From NCBI GenBank assembly GCA_949297285.1, contig CASFRL010000005.1, forward strand, positions 1 to 64,000: DNA of 64,000 nt, in the 5' to 3' direction. Origin of the DNA: an uncultured Bacteroidales bacterium (GTDB lineage Bacteria; Bacteroidota; Bacteroidia; Bacteroidales; Coprobacteraceae). A program made the translations under genes and the position numbers. How positions within the stretch are numbered: the stretch's first letter is position 1; the number at the start of each line of letters is the position of its first letter. The notes under the pieces are model-generated. The model worked only from the letters and a program-made list of their open reading frames with translations, had not been told where the DNA came from and did not search any database. Shown piece by piece: positions 1-8,981 of this stretch.

Positions 1-1259
1 GGTTCACCGTTGGCCTTAGCATATGCTACGACATCTTCCAGAGACAGTTTTCCTTCTTCAAATTCTTTACCTTTGCCAGAGTCGAAAGAAGAATAACGTT
101 CGGCGACCATTTTGGTGATAGGAGACTCGTTCAACAAAGCAGCTGCATTTTCCAATGCACGTGCAAAAGCATCCATACCGGCAATATGTGCGATAAAGAT
201 ATCTTCGAGGTCGGTCGAGTTACGACGGGTTTTGGCATCAAAGTTTGTCCCTCCGTTTCCGAGACCTCCGTTGCGGATGATTTGCATCATTGCCTGAATC
301 AATTCATAGTTGTCGATAGGGAATTGGTCTGTATCCCATCCGTTTTGATAATCTCCGCGATTGGCATCGATAGACCCTAACATTCCGGCATCTACGGCAC
401 AAGCCAATTCATGTTCGAATGTATGTCCTGCCAAAGTAGCGTGATTTACTTCGATATTTACTTTAAAGTCTTTATCCAATCCGTGAGCTTTCAAGAATCC
501 GATAACAGTCTCGGTATCTACATCATACTGATGTTTCATCGGTTCCATCGGTTTCGGTTCGATAAGGAAAGTACCTTTGAATCCTTTTGCACGGGCATAA
601 TCGCGCGCAATGGTCAACATTTGAGCCAAATGTTCCTTTTCACGTTTCTGGTCAGTATTCAGAAGAGACATATATCCTTCACGTCCGCCCCAGAATACAT
701 AGTTGGTTCCACCCAGTTCGATAGTAGCGTCGATAGCATTCTTTATCTGAACGGCAGCGCGGGCTACAACATCGAAATCGGGGTTGGTTGCTGCGCCGTT
801 CATATAACGGGCATGTCCGAATACATTAGCCGTACCCCAGAGCAATTTAATTCCGGTTTCGGCTTGTTTCTTTTTGGCATAAGCCACGATTTCTTTCAAA
901 TTAGCTTCATATTCTTCGATAGTCGCAGCTTCAGCAACCAGATCGACATCATGGAAACAATAATATTCGATACCGCATTTCTGCATAAATTCGAAACCTG
1001 CATCCATCTTATGTTTTGCAGCTTCTACGGGGTCTGAAGAATCATTCCACGGGAAAGTTTTAGTTCCGCCACCAAATTGGTCAGAACCTTCAGCACAAAG
1101 AGTGTGCCACCATGCCATAGAAAACTTCAACCAGTCTTTCATCTTTTTCCCGTTGATTACTTTTTCAGCATCATAATAACGAAAAGCCAAAGGGTTTTTA
1201 CTTTCTTTACCTTCAAATTTAATTTTTCCGATTTGGGGAAAATACTCTTTTGTTGCCAT
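1..1259 (-). CDS. xylA: Xylose isomerase, 3' end cut by window edge
   Basis: Isomerises D-xylose to D-xylulose in the cytoplasm, the first step of xylose use. About 419 codons are visible; the family is usually near 438, so only the last residues are missing. The protein begins [11 protein letters not shown]. It carries the usual active-site segments: FHDVDL with the catalytic His, a metal-ligand IEPKP segment, and DANRGD near the C terminus. It is the last gene of a minus-strand set with the Nudix regulator and xylulokinase, 30 bases behind xylB and most likely on the same transcript. The start is the ATG at 1259, which gives the standard family N terminus. Confidence 0.96.
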   Translation of the reverse strand, partial: MATKEYFPQIGKIKFEGKESKNPLAFRYYDAEKVINGKKMKDWLKFSMAWWHTLCAEGSDQFGGGTKTFPWNDSSDPVEAAKHKMDAGFEFMQKCGIEYYCFHDVDLVAEAATIEEYEANLKEIVAYAKKKQAETGIKLLWGTANVFGHARYMNGAATNPDFDVVARAAVQIKNAIDATIELGGTNYVFWGGREGYMSLLNTDQKREKEHLAQMLTIARDYARAKGFKGTFLIEPKPMEPMKHQYDVDTETVIGFLKAHGLDKDFKVNIEVNHATLAGHTFEHELACAVDAGMLGSIDANRGDYQNGWDTDQFPIDNYELIQAMMQIIRNGGLGNGGTNFDAKTRRNSTDLEDIFIAHIAGMDAFARALENAAALLNESPITKMVAERYSSFDSGKGKEFEEGKLSLEDVVAYAKANGE

Positions 1260-1289
1260 AGTTTTTAATTTTATGAAAAGTTATTGTAT

Positions 1290-2777
1290 TTATTTCATAG
1301 ACTCTTCAAGTCTTTTTTTCCATAGATTATAAGCGTCTTGATAAGCCGCAATATCTTTTGTCTCGGGTTCGATTACCTGTATCTTTTTCAGTGAAGCGAA
1401 CGCCTCTTGGGCATTTGCATAAATACCGGCTCCGATACCGGCTCCTTTTGCCGCACCTACCGAACCGTCTGTGTCATACAATTCAATTGTTGCCTGCGTG
1501 ATGCCTGCCAGTGTATTTCTGAATAAAGGACTCAAAAACATATTGGCATGTCCTGCTTTGATTGTGTGTATATCGATGCCGATGCTTTCCATAATCTCCA
1601 TTCCGTATTTGAATGAGAATACGATGCCTTCCTGTGCAGCTCGCATCAGATGTCGCTTGTCGTGTATATTGTAATTTACGCCATGTATCGATGCCGATAT
1701 TTCACGGTTTTGCAAAATACGTTCGGCACCGTTTCCGAAAGGAATGATGCTCACGCCGTCGGCTCCTATTTTTACCTGCGCAGCGAGATCGTTCATGTCG
1801 GCATAAGATGTATCGGGAGAGGCGATGTTTCTTTTGATCCATGAATTTAAAATTCCCGTTCCGTTGATGCAAAGCAATACGCCGAGACGCGTGTTCTCTT
1901 TGTCGTGGTTGACGTGGGCAAACGTATTGACTCTCGATAACGGGTCGTAATTGACATGTCCGTTAATCCCGTAAACAACACCCGATGTGCCTGCCGTAGA
2001 GGCAATCTCTCCGGGGTTGAGAACGTTCAATGACAGAGCGTTATTGGGTTGGTCTCCGGCACGATAAGTAACAGGAGTCCCTTCTTTCAGTCCTAAGATG
2101 GCAGCTGCTTCACCACACATTTCGCCTTGTAGTCCGAATGTGGGTACGATCGGGGCAATCAGGCTTTGCTCAAATCCGTAATATTCCAGCAGATCTTTTG
2201 AGAGCGTTTCGTTTTTGAAGTCCCAGAAAATACCTTCCGATAATCCGGATATGGTCGTGCAGGTATTTCCGGTCAATTTCATGGCGATATAATCGCCCGG
2301 TAACATTATTTTATCGATCTTTTCAAAAATCTCCGGTTCATTCTCCTTAATCCACGCCAGTTTCGAGGCTGTAAAATTGCCCGGAGAATTAAGTAAATGA
2401 GAAAGGCAATACTCTTTACCGAGAGATTCGAATGCCTTTTCACCATAAGATACAGCCCGACTGTCGCACCAGATAATGGCCGGACGCAATACTTTCTGGT
2501 TTTTATCGACGACAACAAGGCCGTGCATTTGATAGGAGATACCGATTGCCTTTATCTCAGAAGCATCGGCATTAGACTGTTTCAATACCGATTCGGTTGC
2601 CAATGTCAGATTTTTCCACCATTGTTCGGGGTTTTGTTCTGCCCAACCCGATTTTACGGCAATGATTTCCATCTCTTGTTTCGGAAAGAAATCGGAAGCC
2701 ACGCACAATCCGCTTTCGGCATCAACTAACGATGCTTTTACGGAAGAACTGCCTATGTCATACCCTAATAAATACAT
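1290..2777 (-). CDS. xylB: Xylulokinase (FGGY family)
   Basis: Phosphorylates D-xylulose to xylulose-5-phosphate for the pentose phosphate pathway. The 495 residues are full length for the family. The N-terminal actin-like ATPase phosphate loop reads DIGSSSVKASLVD. The second FGGY domain has the typical GTSGVVYG and GAAKGAGIGAG segments. It lies between the Nudix-type regulator (20-base gap) and xylA (30-base gap), all on the minus strand, which specifies xylose rather than another pentulose. No signal peptide is present, so the protein is cytoplasmic. Confidence 0.94.
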   Translation of the reverse strand: MYLLGYDIGSSSVKASLVDAESGLCVASDFFPKQEMEIIAVKSGWAEQNPEQWWKNLTLATESVLKQSNADASEIKAIGISYQMHGLVVVDKNQKVLRPAIIWCDSRAVSYGEKAFESLGKEYCLSHLLNSPGNFTASKLAWIKENEPEIFEKIDKIMLPGDYIAMKLTGNTCTTISGLSEGIFWDFKNETLSKDLLEYYGFEQSLIAPIVPTFGLQGEMCGEAAAILGLKEGTPVTYRAGDQPNNALSLNVLNPGEIASTAGTSGVVYGINGHVNYDPLSRVNTFAHVNHDKENTRLGVLLCINGTGILNSWIKRNIASPDTSYADMNDLAAQVKIGADGVSIIPFGNGAERILQNREISASIHGVNYNIHDKRHLMRAAQEGIVFSFKYGMEIMESIGIDIHTIKAGHANMFLSPLFRNTLAGITQATIELYDTDGSVGAAKGAGIGAGIYANAQEAFASLKKIQVIEPETKDIAAYQDAYNLWKKRLEESMK

Positions 2778-2797
2778 TGTATTATGATGATTTAATG

Positions 2798-3526
2798 TTA
2801 ATAATCTAATTGTCCGTATAATTTGTTATAAGTTTTTTTATCGAACCGATAGTATCTCGCTGCCCTATGTGCTACATTCATCTGTTTCTCTTCCAAAGCT
2901 ATGACATAAGGCATTGCCGTTATCTTTTTATGAAAATTCCGCACATCCATATCCTTATTATAGATAACTTCATATAAACGGCGCAATTCGAGAGCCGTAA
3001 ATTTTGTCGGTAATAGTTCGAATAAGATTGCCGGATATAATTTAGAGGTACGCCTTATCTCGTGTATAGCCTCATCGATGATGTTTTTATGGTCGAATGC
3101 AAGTTTCGGAAGGGCTTGTACAGGACACCACGTTACCTTATGATTCTGAAAATTCATGTTCACTTTATTGGTAATGCGAATTACCGACATATAACCGATT
3201 GTGACAATACGTCCCATTTTTACCTGTGTCGTCTCTTCCAACCAAGACAAATCGTCCGGATTATTGGTTCGGTCGGGAGCACCGAATGTCTTGAATTGTT
3301 TTAGATAGGCATCGTTTACTCCGGTAATCTCCAGCAATACTTTGTGTGCTGCTTCGTCCAGATCTTCGTCGTCAAATATCGGACGTCCCGGTAATTTCAT
3401 ACCGCTACCTTTTTTATTATTGGGGGTTTTACTTTGCTCCGTAAGTAAAACTTTCAGCGATTCTCCATCAAATCCAATAAGAACACAATCGACAGAAACA
3501 TGTGGGTTATATGCGTGTGTTTTCAT
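2798..3526 (-). CDS. Nudix-type transcriptional regulator, probable xylose repressor
   Basis: A 242-residue protein with an N-terminal Nudix fold (about residues 10-150) and a C-terminal winged helix (about 160-235, around ALELRRLYEVIYNKDMDVRN). This is the architecture of the NrtR/AraR/XylR regulators of Bacteroidota. The Nudix box (from GRPIFDDEDLDEAAHKVLLE onward) lacks the REUxEE catalytic glutamates, so the domain probably senses a ligand rather than hydrolysing one. It is the first gene ahead of xylB and xylA, which suggests control of xylose use with xylose or a derivative as effector. Two copies of TGTCAAATA just upstream are candidate operators for autoregulation of the whole operon. 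The ligand and symbol are inferred from context only. Confidence 0.85.
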   Translation of the reverse strand: MKTHAYNPHVSVDCVLIGFDGESLKVLLTEQSKTPNNKKGSGMKLPGRPIFDDEDLDEAAHKVLLEITGVNDAYLKQFKTFGAPDRTNNPDDLSWLEETTQVKMGRIVTIGYMSVIRITNKVNMNFQNHKVTWCPVQALPKLAFDHKNIIDEAIHEIRRTSKLYPAILFELLPTKFTALELRRLYEVIYNKDMDVRNFHKKITAMPYVIALEEKQMNVAHRAARYYRFDKKTYNKLYGQLDY

Positions 3527-3556
3527 AGCGGATAACTTACCTTTTTTTATTTCCTA

Positions 3557-3587
3557 TGTCAAATATAGAGTTTTTATTTGTCAAATA
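3557..3587 (-). promoter_or_regulatory. Promoter -7 box and paired candidate operators of the xylose operon
   Basis: TGTCAAATA occurs at 3557-3565 and again at 3579-3587, 22 bases apart, which is two helical turns on the same face. On the minus strand the proximal copy overlaps TATATTTG (3567 to 3560), a match to the Bacteroidota -7 box TAnnTTTG, with the start codon about 34 bases downstream. A repeat sitting on the promoter is what a repressor operator would look like. No good -33 TTTG at the usual spacing was found. Confidence 0.5.
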
Positions 3588-3935
3588 AAACACTAAACCT
3601 CTTTTATTTAAGCCTTTTCCGCCCTCTTTGGGAAGTCCTATTTGTATATTATACAATAAGGTATTTTCTTTATGTCGTTTTTACAGTATCTAAGGGCGGT
3701 TTTTATTTTTCGATTAAGTACAATAACTAAAAATGTTAAATAAATATAAAGTCAGGGCTTCATTAATTAAATAGATAGAAAGAAACAACCGATAAAGGAT
3801 AAAAAGTGTTTGAAGAATTTATTCTAAAGACAGTTGTTTTCAATTCGTCAGTTGGGGATTGAACTGACTATTTTTATATTATTTATTTGAAAGCAGAAGT
3901 CGATGCTTTACTTATACCAATAGTTTATATATAAA
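3588..3935. other. Gene-free stretch between the xylose operon and the unknown envelope pair
   Basis: AT-rich, with no credible reading frame on either strand. It holds an imperfect inverted repeat at 3637-3661 and a small hairpin at 3847-3868 (GTCAGTT paired with AACTGAC) followed by TATTTTTAT on the plus strand. Nothing else is recognised. Confidence 0.5.
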
Positions 3936-3969
3936 AATAGTTTGTGCAATGAGACAAACACAAACTATT
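3936..3969 (-). terminator. Rho-independent terminator of the 3998-5073 gene pair
   Basis: A perfect 11-bp stem (AATAGTTTGTG at 3936-3946 with 3959-3969) and a 12-base loop, followed on the minus strand by a T-rich tail. It lies about 28 bases past the stop codon of the 127-residue protein. Confidence 0.7.
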
Positions 3970-3997
3970 CTTTTCAAAAATGCCTGTAATCCTAATT

Positions 3998-4381
3998 TTA
4001 GCGGATGTCGACAATAGGGACGGTTTTTTCCATGCCGTTATTTGTCATATACTTATAAACACCTATCTGTTTGGCACATTTTCCGGCCGGAATTTCAATA
4101 ACCTGATCATCATAAAAAGATTTACCTTCTTTACACAAAAATAAAACAACCAGACCTGAGGGCAACGATATTGAATGTCCTTTTTTTATCTCATTGGCTA
4201 ACGCATGGCCCGAATCCAATACTTGTAAAATTTCAAAAGAATTTTCACTGACACATTCTCCTTCATTTTCGAATAGAGTTATACCATTATTGGAAGGATC
4301 CCCGGCAATAACCAAAGAGATGAAAATCACTAGAATGGCTCCGGTAACTGCTCCGGCAATGAATATTAGAAAGTTTTTCAT
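3998..4381 (-). CDS. Unknown small protein with one N-terminal membrane segment
   Basis: 127 residues, not recognised. Residues 3-26 form one strongly hydrophobic helix rich in Gly and Ala (FIAGAVTGAILVIFISLVIAG). About 100 polar residues follow, including two cysteines (ECVS and GKCAK) and a short beta-rich segment. The likely topology is an inner-membrane anchor with an exported domain. It lies 17 bases downstream of the secreted protein encoded at 4399-5073 on the same strand and is followed by a terminator, so the two are probably a bicistronic unit. No function can be assigned. Confidence 0.75.
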   Translation of the reverse strand: MKNFLIFIAGAVTGAILVIFISLVIAGDPSNNGITLFENEGECVSENSFEILQVLDSGHALANEIKKGHSISLPSGLVVLFLCKEGKSFYDDQVIEIPAGKCAKQIGVYKYMTNNGMEKTVPIVDIR

Positions 4382-4398
4382 AACATGGTTATTAATTA

Positions 4399-5073
4399 TT
4401 ATAAGTCTTCACCTGTTGCACTGTTATATTCGTTTTCGTAGAATATTATAATGCGATATTCCCCATATTTCCCGTCTATCATAAACCAAACCGTTTTTTT
4501 TGACAGTTTTTCCGTCATATATTCAAGAGAAAGTTTAAGCATATCTGATTGCATCTCTTCTGTCGGATTTGCTAATTGTTCTTCTGAGTATTTAGATAGC
4601 AGGATAGCCGTTATTTCTTTTTTTAAGGCTACAGAATCTATATTTTCCGGTTTTTGATAAAAAATGGCTTGGTAACGCTTGTTCTTAACATTCATTTCGT
4701 ATCTGATATCCTCTTCATCAGATATAGAATAATCTTCCAATGATACATATTTTGAATTATTCTTAAACTGTTCGCAGAGGTTATTGAATCTTATTTGAAT
4801 ATTCTTTTCATCATCACTGTTGCTGTCGACTACTCCGATGCGCCAAACTTTATTATTATTCGTCATTATTTGAATATAAACATCTCGTCCATTGAATTCT
4901 CCGCTTAAAAAGTCATTGTAAGGATTGCTGCGATACCCTTTTGCTTTAAGTTTTTGTATCATTTCAGATTTGGTTCCGTCAACTGGAATCCCAAGAAATT
5001 GGGTGACATCTTTTTGCGCATGTACGGCTATCGAAAACATGAGCGACATTGCAATGAGAAGAAGATTTTTCAT
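4399..5073 (-). CDS. Unknown secreted protein
   Basis: 224 residues with a clear type I signal peptide (MKNLLLIAMSLMFSIAVHA, cleavage about residue 19, before QKDVT). The mature part starts with a segment of the form FLGIPVDGTKSEMIQKLKAKG, a pattern I recall from conserved hypothetical proteins of Bacteroidales. It is followed by alternating charged helices and strands. There are no catalytic motifs, lipobox or sorting domain, so a periplasmic location is likely. It is cotranscribed with the downstream membrane-anchored protein (17-base gap). Function unknown. Confidence 0.75.
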   Translation of the reverse strand: MKNLLLIAMSLMFSIAVHAQKDVTQFLGIPVDGTKSEMIQKLKAKGYRSNPYNDFLSGEFNGRDVYIQIMTNNNKVWRIGVVDSNSDDEKNIQIRFNNLCEQFKNNSKYVSLEDYSISDEEDIRYEMNVKNKRYQAIFYQKPENIDSVALKKEITAILLSKYSEEQLANPTEEMQSDMLKLSLEYMTEKLSKKTVWFMIDGKYGEYRIIIFYENEYNSATGEDL

Positions 5074-5160
5074 ATTGTCAAGTTTTTTTGTGCCCTCCAG
5101 TAGCCATAAAGGACAAATTTATTATATATAAAAAGCGTGGCACTGCTAATGCTACGTCTT

Positions 5161-5280
5161 AAAATCGAAGGTCCTAGGAAAACCTTTAGCACAGATGTAG
5201 TAACAGCAGCCCACGCTATAGCATGGGAACCACTATGCTATCTTTGTGCTAAATCTGAAAATTTCCTAGGTTTTCGATCT
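5161..5280. repeat. Long imperfect palindrome with internal hairpin, non-coding
   Basis: The arms at about 5164-5196 and 5238-5279 share the cores CCTAGGAAA/TTTCCTAGG, TTTAGCACA/TGTGCTAAA and ATCGAA/TTCGAT in inverted order. Between them lies a second hairpin, CCCACGC (5210-5216) against GCATGGG (5221-5227) with a TATA loop and one mismatch. GCGTGG at 5135-5140 can also compete with the CCACGC strand. The element sits in a 457-base gene-free gap. It could be a mobile-repeat remnant or a structured RNA. No second copy was seen in this window. Confidence 0.55.
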
Positions 5281-5498
5281 ACAAGATAAGCATAACGCTT
5301 CTTCCTTTTCTAATATGTTTTTAAGAGATGAAAACATCTCTCTTTGTCTACAAAATTAATAAATTATTATATTGTCAGGCAATGATATAGAAAGAAAAAT
5401 TTCTTATACATAAATTTTTGTAGAATATGCTTTTCTCAACAAGGCAGGGATTTATCATGATTTTGCCTCCATTGTACCGCTTTTCTTCATAAGATACT

Positions 5499-5506
5499 TA
5501 TATTTG
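5499..5506 (+). promoter_or_regulatory. Candidate -7 box of ridA
   Basis: TATATTTG fits the Bacteroidota -7 consensus TAnnTTTG and lies 25 bases before the first possible ridA start. A convincing -33 TTTG at 19-21 bases is not present. Confidence 0.45.
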
Positions 5507-5530
5507 TATAATCTTTAATATATAAAATGA

Positions 5531-5914
5531 ATGGAGATGAAAAAAGTAATCGCAACAACATCTGCTCCGGCGGCAATAGGGCCGTATAGTCAGGCAATAG
5601 AAGTAGGAAATATGCTTTTTGCCTCCGGGCAAATACCGATCGATCCGACAACCTCAGAAATAGTACAAGGAGGCATTAAAGAACAGACGGCACAAGTCTT
5701 TGCCAATATCAAAGCTGTACTTAAAGAAGCCGGTTATACGCTGGATAATGTTGTGAAAACAACCGTCTTTCTTGCCGATATGTCTCTCTTTGCCGATATG
5801 AATGCCGTGTATGCAACGCAGTTCTCAGGAGCATTTCCGGCCCGTTCGGCCGTAGCCGTTAAGGAGTTGCCCAAAGGAGCATGGGTCGAGATAGAGATTA
5901 TTGCAGTGAAATAA
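5531..5914 (+). CDS. ridA: RidA family 2-iminobutanoate/2-iminopropanoate deaminase
   Basis: Hydrolyses reactive enamine/imine intermediates made by PLP enzymes such as threonine dehydratase. The 127 residues match the Rid family length. Signature segments include [22 protein letters not shown] and the C-terminal substrate Arg in [26 protein letters not shown] second ATG six bases downstream (MKKVIA) gives the more common family N terminus, so the true start may be 5537. It is a stand-alone gene convergent with folC, with a shared terminator. Confidence 0.93.
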   Translation: MEMKKVIATTSAPAAIGPYSQAIEVGNMLFASGQIPIDPTTSEIVQGGIKEQTAQVFANIKAVLKEAGYTLDNVVKTTVFLADMSLFADMNAVYATQFSGAFPARSAVAVKELPKGAWVEIEIIAVK

Positions 5915-5942
5915 TAGACTTATTGCATATAATAGGTATAAA

Positions 5943-5980
5943 ATGTCTCACAGCTTATGCCGTGAGGCATTTTTGTTTTA
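5943..5980. terminator. Terminator between ridA and folC
   Basis: A 9-bp stem (5943-5951 with 5962-5970, one T-G wobble) and a 10-base loop, followed on the plus strand by TTTTTGTTTT. It ends ridA and overlaps the last codons of the convergent folC. Confidence 0.75.
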
Positions 5981-7256
5981 TACTTAATAAATCGGCAACG
6001 ATAAAAGTGCTGCCTCCGACAAAAATCAAATCGTTCGGGTCACAGTCGTTAAATGCTTTCTTATAAGCCTCTTCTACCGAAGGATAATATGTCCCCGACA
6101 GACCATGAGCCAAACCTTTTTGCATCATTTCCTGAGCCGGAAGAGCACGGGGAACCGATGCTTGTGTAAAATAATAGACGGCATCTTTCGGCAATATCGA
6201 CAATACCCCGTTTATATCTTTATCGTTTACCATACCGATAACAATCCGTAAAGTCCGGTATTTTTCGGCGCGCAGTTGTGCTACAATGTATTGTATCCCT
6301 CCGATATTATGTCCTGTGTCGCAGATGACTTTAGGATAGTCGTGCAAATGTTGCCAACGGCCTTGTAATCCGGTCAGTTGAGTAACATGCTCAAATCCTC
6401 GATATACAGCCTTGTCGAGAATTGCATAATTCATCTGCTTCAACAATTTGATAGCCGTCAGTACGGTAGCGGCGTTCTTTTCTTGATAAAAGCCTCCGAG
6501 TTCGCCGATGAGGTTTGGATATTCGTCGCTATCAAAGACCCATTTCCCTGATTCGGCAAGTGTTGCGTGTGCAATCGGACGAATCTCTTCTGCAAAATAA
6601 ATCGGAGAATTTACCGACCGGGCTTTGTCGATGAAGACCTGTTTCACTTCACCCTCTGCTTCTCCTATGACGACCGGAATATTCGGTTTGATGATTCCTG
6701 CTTTTTCTTGGGCAATCTCGGTGAGTGTGTTACCCAGAAATTGCATATGATCGAAACTTATATTTGTGATGATACTCAGATCGGGTGTAATAATATTGGT
6801 ACTGTCTAAACGTCCCCCTAAACCCACTTCGATAACCGCAACATCTACATTGCATGCCGCAAAGTAGTCGAAGGCCATCATCATGGTCAGTTCAAAAAAA
6901 GAAGGATGTATGTTGCGGGTCGGTTCGATATACCGTTGTGTGAAGTCTATGACAAACTCTTTGCTGATTACCTCTCCGTTTACTCTGATCCGTTCTCTGA
7001 AATCGACAAGATGCGGCGAAGTATAAAGCCCTACTTTATATCCGCTTTGTTGCAGAATCGCAGCCAGCAAGTGAGAGGTAGAACCCTTCCCATTTGTCCC
7101 TGCCACATGTATGGTTCGGTATTTGCGATGAGGATGACCAAAAAACTCATCCAATGCTTCGCTGTTTCCTAATCCCGGTTTATATGCACTTGAGCCTACT
7201 TGCTGGAAAACAGGCAACTGATGATATAGGTAGTATAATGTCTCTTCGTATGTCAT
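5955..7256 (-). CDS. folC: Bifunctional dihydrofolate/folylpolyglutamate synthase
   Basis: Adds glutamate to dihydropteroate and to folates. The 433 residues are full length for the Mur-ligase-like FolC family. The ATP-binding loop is GTNGKGSTSH at about residues 53-62. It is followed by the folate-binding TSPHLVDFRERI segment, SFDHMQFLGNT and the C-terminal domain with DTGHNIGG. It starts 30 bases behind the second chromate transporter gene and may be cotranscribed with it. Its 3' end carries the terminator shared with ridA. Confidence 0.95.
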   Translation of the reverse strand: MTYEETLYYLYHQLPVFQQVGSSAYKPGLGNSEALDEFFGHPHRKYRTIHVAGTNGKGSTSHLLAAILQQSGYKVGLYTSPHLVDFRERIRVNGEVISKEFVIDFTQRYIEPTRNIHPSFFELTMMMAFDYFAACNVDVAVIEVGLGGRLDSTNIITPDLSIITNISFDHMQFLGNTLTEIAQEKAGIIKPNIPVVIGEAEGEVKQVFIDKARSVNSPIYFAEEIRPIAHATLAESGKWVFDSDEYPNLIGELGGFYQEKNAATVLTAIKLLKQMNYAILDKAVYRGFEHVTQLTGLQGRWQHLHDYPKVICDTGHNIGGIQYIVAQLRAEKYRTLRIVIGMVNDKDINGVLSILPKDAVYYFTQASVPRALPAQEMMQKGLAHGLSGTYYPSVEEAYKKAFNDCDPNDLIFVGGSTFIVADLLSIKQKCLTA

Positions 7257-7285
7257 ATTCCAAAACTAAAGTATATCGTATTTTA

Positions 7286-7834
7286 TTAATACACAAGAAA
7301 TCCGGTAATTCCTGCCAATACAATGATCCATATCGGATGAATTTTTGTGTAACGTACCAGACAGAATGCCCCGATGCAAATCAATACGCTGGGAATATAA
7401 TCCGGAAAATTTTCTTTGTTCATAAGAATTAAAGCTGCCGATGCGATCAGCCCTACTACGACCGGTCGAAGTCCTGCAAAAATACTCTTTATATAGATAT
7501 TGTTCTGATGTTTTAATAAAAATTTCCCGATCAGCAAAACCAATATAAAAGACGGAAGGCAAACGGCCGTTGTTGCCAACACCGATCCCCAAATGCTTCC
7601 TCCTGTCGCTACATATCCAATATATGTGGCACTATTGATTCCTATCGGTCCGGGGGTCATTTGAGAAATGGCAACAATATCCGTAAATTCCTTATGGGTA
7701 AGCCAAGGTGACGATTCGCCGTAATGAATTACCTCGACAGCTTCGTGTTGTATTAAAGAGAGCATGGCATATCCGCCACCGAATCCGAAAAGTCCGATCT
7801 TCAGATAAGCCCATAACAAATTAAGATACACCAT
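7286..7834 (-). CDS. Chromate transporter family protein, second half
   Basis: 182 residues, one of two half-length CHR proteins that together form the ChrA-type membrane carrier. The family signature FGFGGGYAMLSLIQHE lies near the N terminus, followed by DIVAISQMTPGPIGINSATYIG, and there are about five to six membrane segments. The start overlaps the 3' end of the partner gene by 14 bases, so the two are translationally coupled and probably act as a heterodimer. Paired short CHR proteins are often annotated as chromate exporters. The natural substrate in a gut anaerobe is uncertain. Confidence 0.88.
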   Translation of the reverse strand: MVYLNLLWAYLKIGLFGFGGGYAMLSLIQHEAVEVIHYGESSPWLTHKEFTDIVAISQMTPGPIGINSATYIGYVATGGSIWGSVLATTAVCLPSFILVLLIGKFLLKHQNNIYIKSIFAGLRPVVVGLIASAALILMNKENFPDYIPSVLICIGAFCLVRYTKIHPIWIIVLAGITGFLVY

Positions 7835-8390
7835 CTTTTTTATCTCCTTTTTTCTTGAAATAACGACCTATATAATTATAATAGATAACACCTCCTACAC
7901 CGCCGGCAATTACAAAATATATCGGCGACAGACCGATTCCCCAGATCAAAAGAGCAACCGATACGGGTATCCATATATTATATTTGTTTATTTTGGCGGC
8001 TTTGCCTGTCGTGAGAACCGGAGCGATGATTAAAGCTACCACAGCCGGACGTATTCCCTTAAAAATACGTTCTATAACAGGATTGTTGTACGATTTTGCG
8101 AAAAAAATGGCAATCAGTAAAATTAAAATGAAAGAGGGGAGTACGGTCCCTAATGTCGCGGCAATACTTCCTCGAATACCTTTCAACTTATTTCCGGTTA
8201 AGATAGAAATGTTAACGGCAAGAATTCCCGGTAACGACTGGGATATGGCCAAGGCATCCAGAAATTCAGATTTGCTTAGCCATTTATATTTATCCACTAC
8301 TTCTTTTTCTATAATAGAAATCATGGCCCATCCGCCGCCGAAGGTAAATGCCCCTATTTTAAAAAATGTATAGAATAGTTTCCAGTACAT
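7821..8390 (-). CDS. Chromate transporter family protein, first half
   Basis: A 189-residue CHR-domain membrane protein with signature FTFGGGWAMISIIEKE and DALAISQSLPGILAVNISILTG. An in-frame ATG at 8426 would add 12 residues. The promoter -7 box TACCTTTG at 8420-8413 lies inside that extension, so I place the start at 8390 (MYWKLFYTF). It pairs with the overlapping second CHR gene. The order CHR-CHR-folC on one strand suggests a three-gene unit. Confidence 0.87.
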   Translation of the reverse strand: MYWKLFYTFFKIGAFTFGGGWAMISIIEKEVVDKYKWLSKSEFLDALAISQSLPGILAVNISILTGNKLKGIRGSIAATLGTVLPSFILILLIAIFFAKSYNNPVIERIFKGIRPAVVALIIAPVLTTGKAAKINKYNIWIPVSVALLIWGIGLSPIYFVIAGGVGGVIYYNYIGRYFKKKGDKKDGVS

Positions 8391-8412
8391 GATTGACGGT
8401 AAAATTTGCTGA

Positions 8413-8444
8413 CAAAGGTAGGACAAAAACCAGAGTAAGGCAAG
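8413..8444 (-). promoter_or_regulatory. Promoter of the chromate transporter pair
   Basis: On the minus strand, CTTG (8444-8441) is followed after 20 bases by TACCTTTG (8420-8413), a good TTTG/TAnnTTTG promoter. Transcription would begin near 8406, just before the ATG at 8390. Confidence 0.6.
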
Positions 8445-8463
8445 AAATGGGGAAAATATGCTC

Positions 8464-8763
8464 TTAGGATTCGTATTTTTCTAAAAGTTCGATTAAGTTT
8501 CGGGCTTGCATGACTCCGGATTGTCGCCATTCGGGTTTCCCTTTCTTGAAAATAATCAAAGTAGGGACCGACTGTATGCCGTAATACGTCGCCAAAGCCC
8601 TATTTTTATCAACGTCTATTTTTAAAATAGTGAATCGGTCTCCTACCTGTTTTTTTACTTCTTCCAAAATCGGTTTCATCATTTTGCAAGGTCCGCACCA
8701 TTCTGCAAAAAAATCTACTAACACCGGATTTCCCGAATTGATAATTTCATAAAAACTGCTCAT
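8464..8763 (-). CDS. trxA: Thioredoxin
   Basis: A 99-residue single-domain thioredoxin with active site WCGPC at residues 22-26 and the cis-proline segment SVPTLIIF. It reduces protein disulfides with electrons from thioredoxin reductase in the cytoplasm, and no signal peptide is present. It is shorter than E. coli TrxA (109) but typical of Bacteroidota housekeeping copies. It sits 73 bases upstream of the chromate transporter start on the same strand, but that pair has its own promoter. Confidence 0.93.
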   Translation of the reverse strand: MSSFYEIINSGNPVLVDFFAEWCGPCKMMKPILEEVKKQVGDRFTILKIDVDKNRALATYYGIQSVPTLIIFKKGKPEWRQSGVMQARNLIELLEKYES

Positions 8764-8981
8764 AAACGGTTCTATGTTTTTTATTTAGAATAGAAAAGGC
8801 GAGGGCAGAAGCAAACGAAAACACAGATTCTAAGTTTGACTAAGCCGAGCTACCTCTTATTTTATTGTAAATATACAAAGAAAAAGATTTCCCAATCAAG
8901 ATTTTTCTTAATATTTTATAGCTGATTTTTAATTTGTTATCAGTTATTTTCTTTGCATAGAGAAAAATAACGTTGATTTTT

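Noticed and set aside
411-1037. Plus-strand frame of 208 codons antisense to xylA
   Set aside because: A shadow of the strongly conserved xylose isomerase frame.
8391-8426. Upstream ATG extension of the first chromate transporter gene
   Set aside because: The promoter -7 box TACCTTTG lies inside it, so it would not be transcribed.
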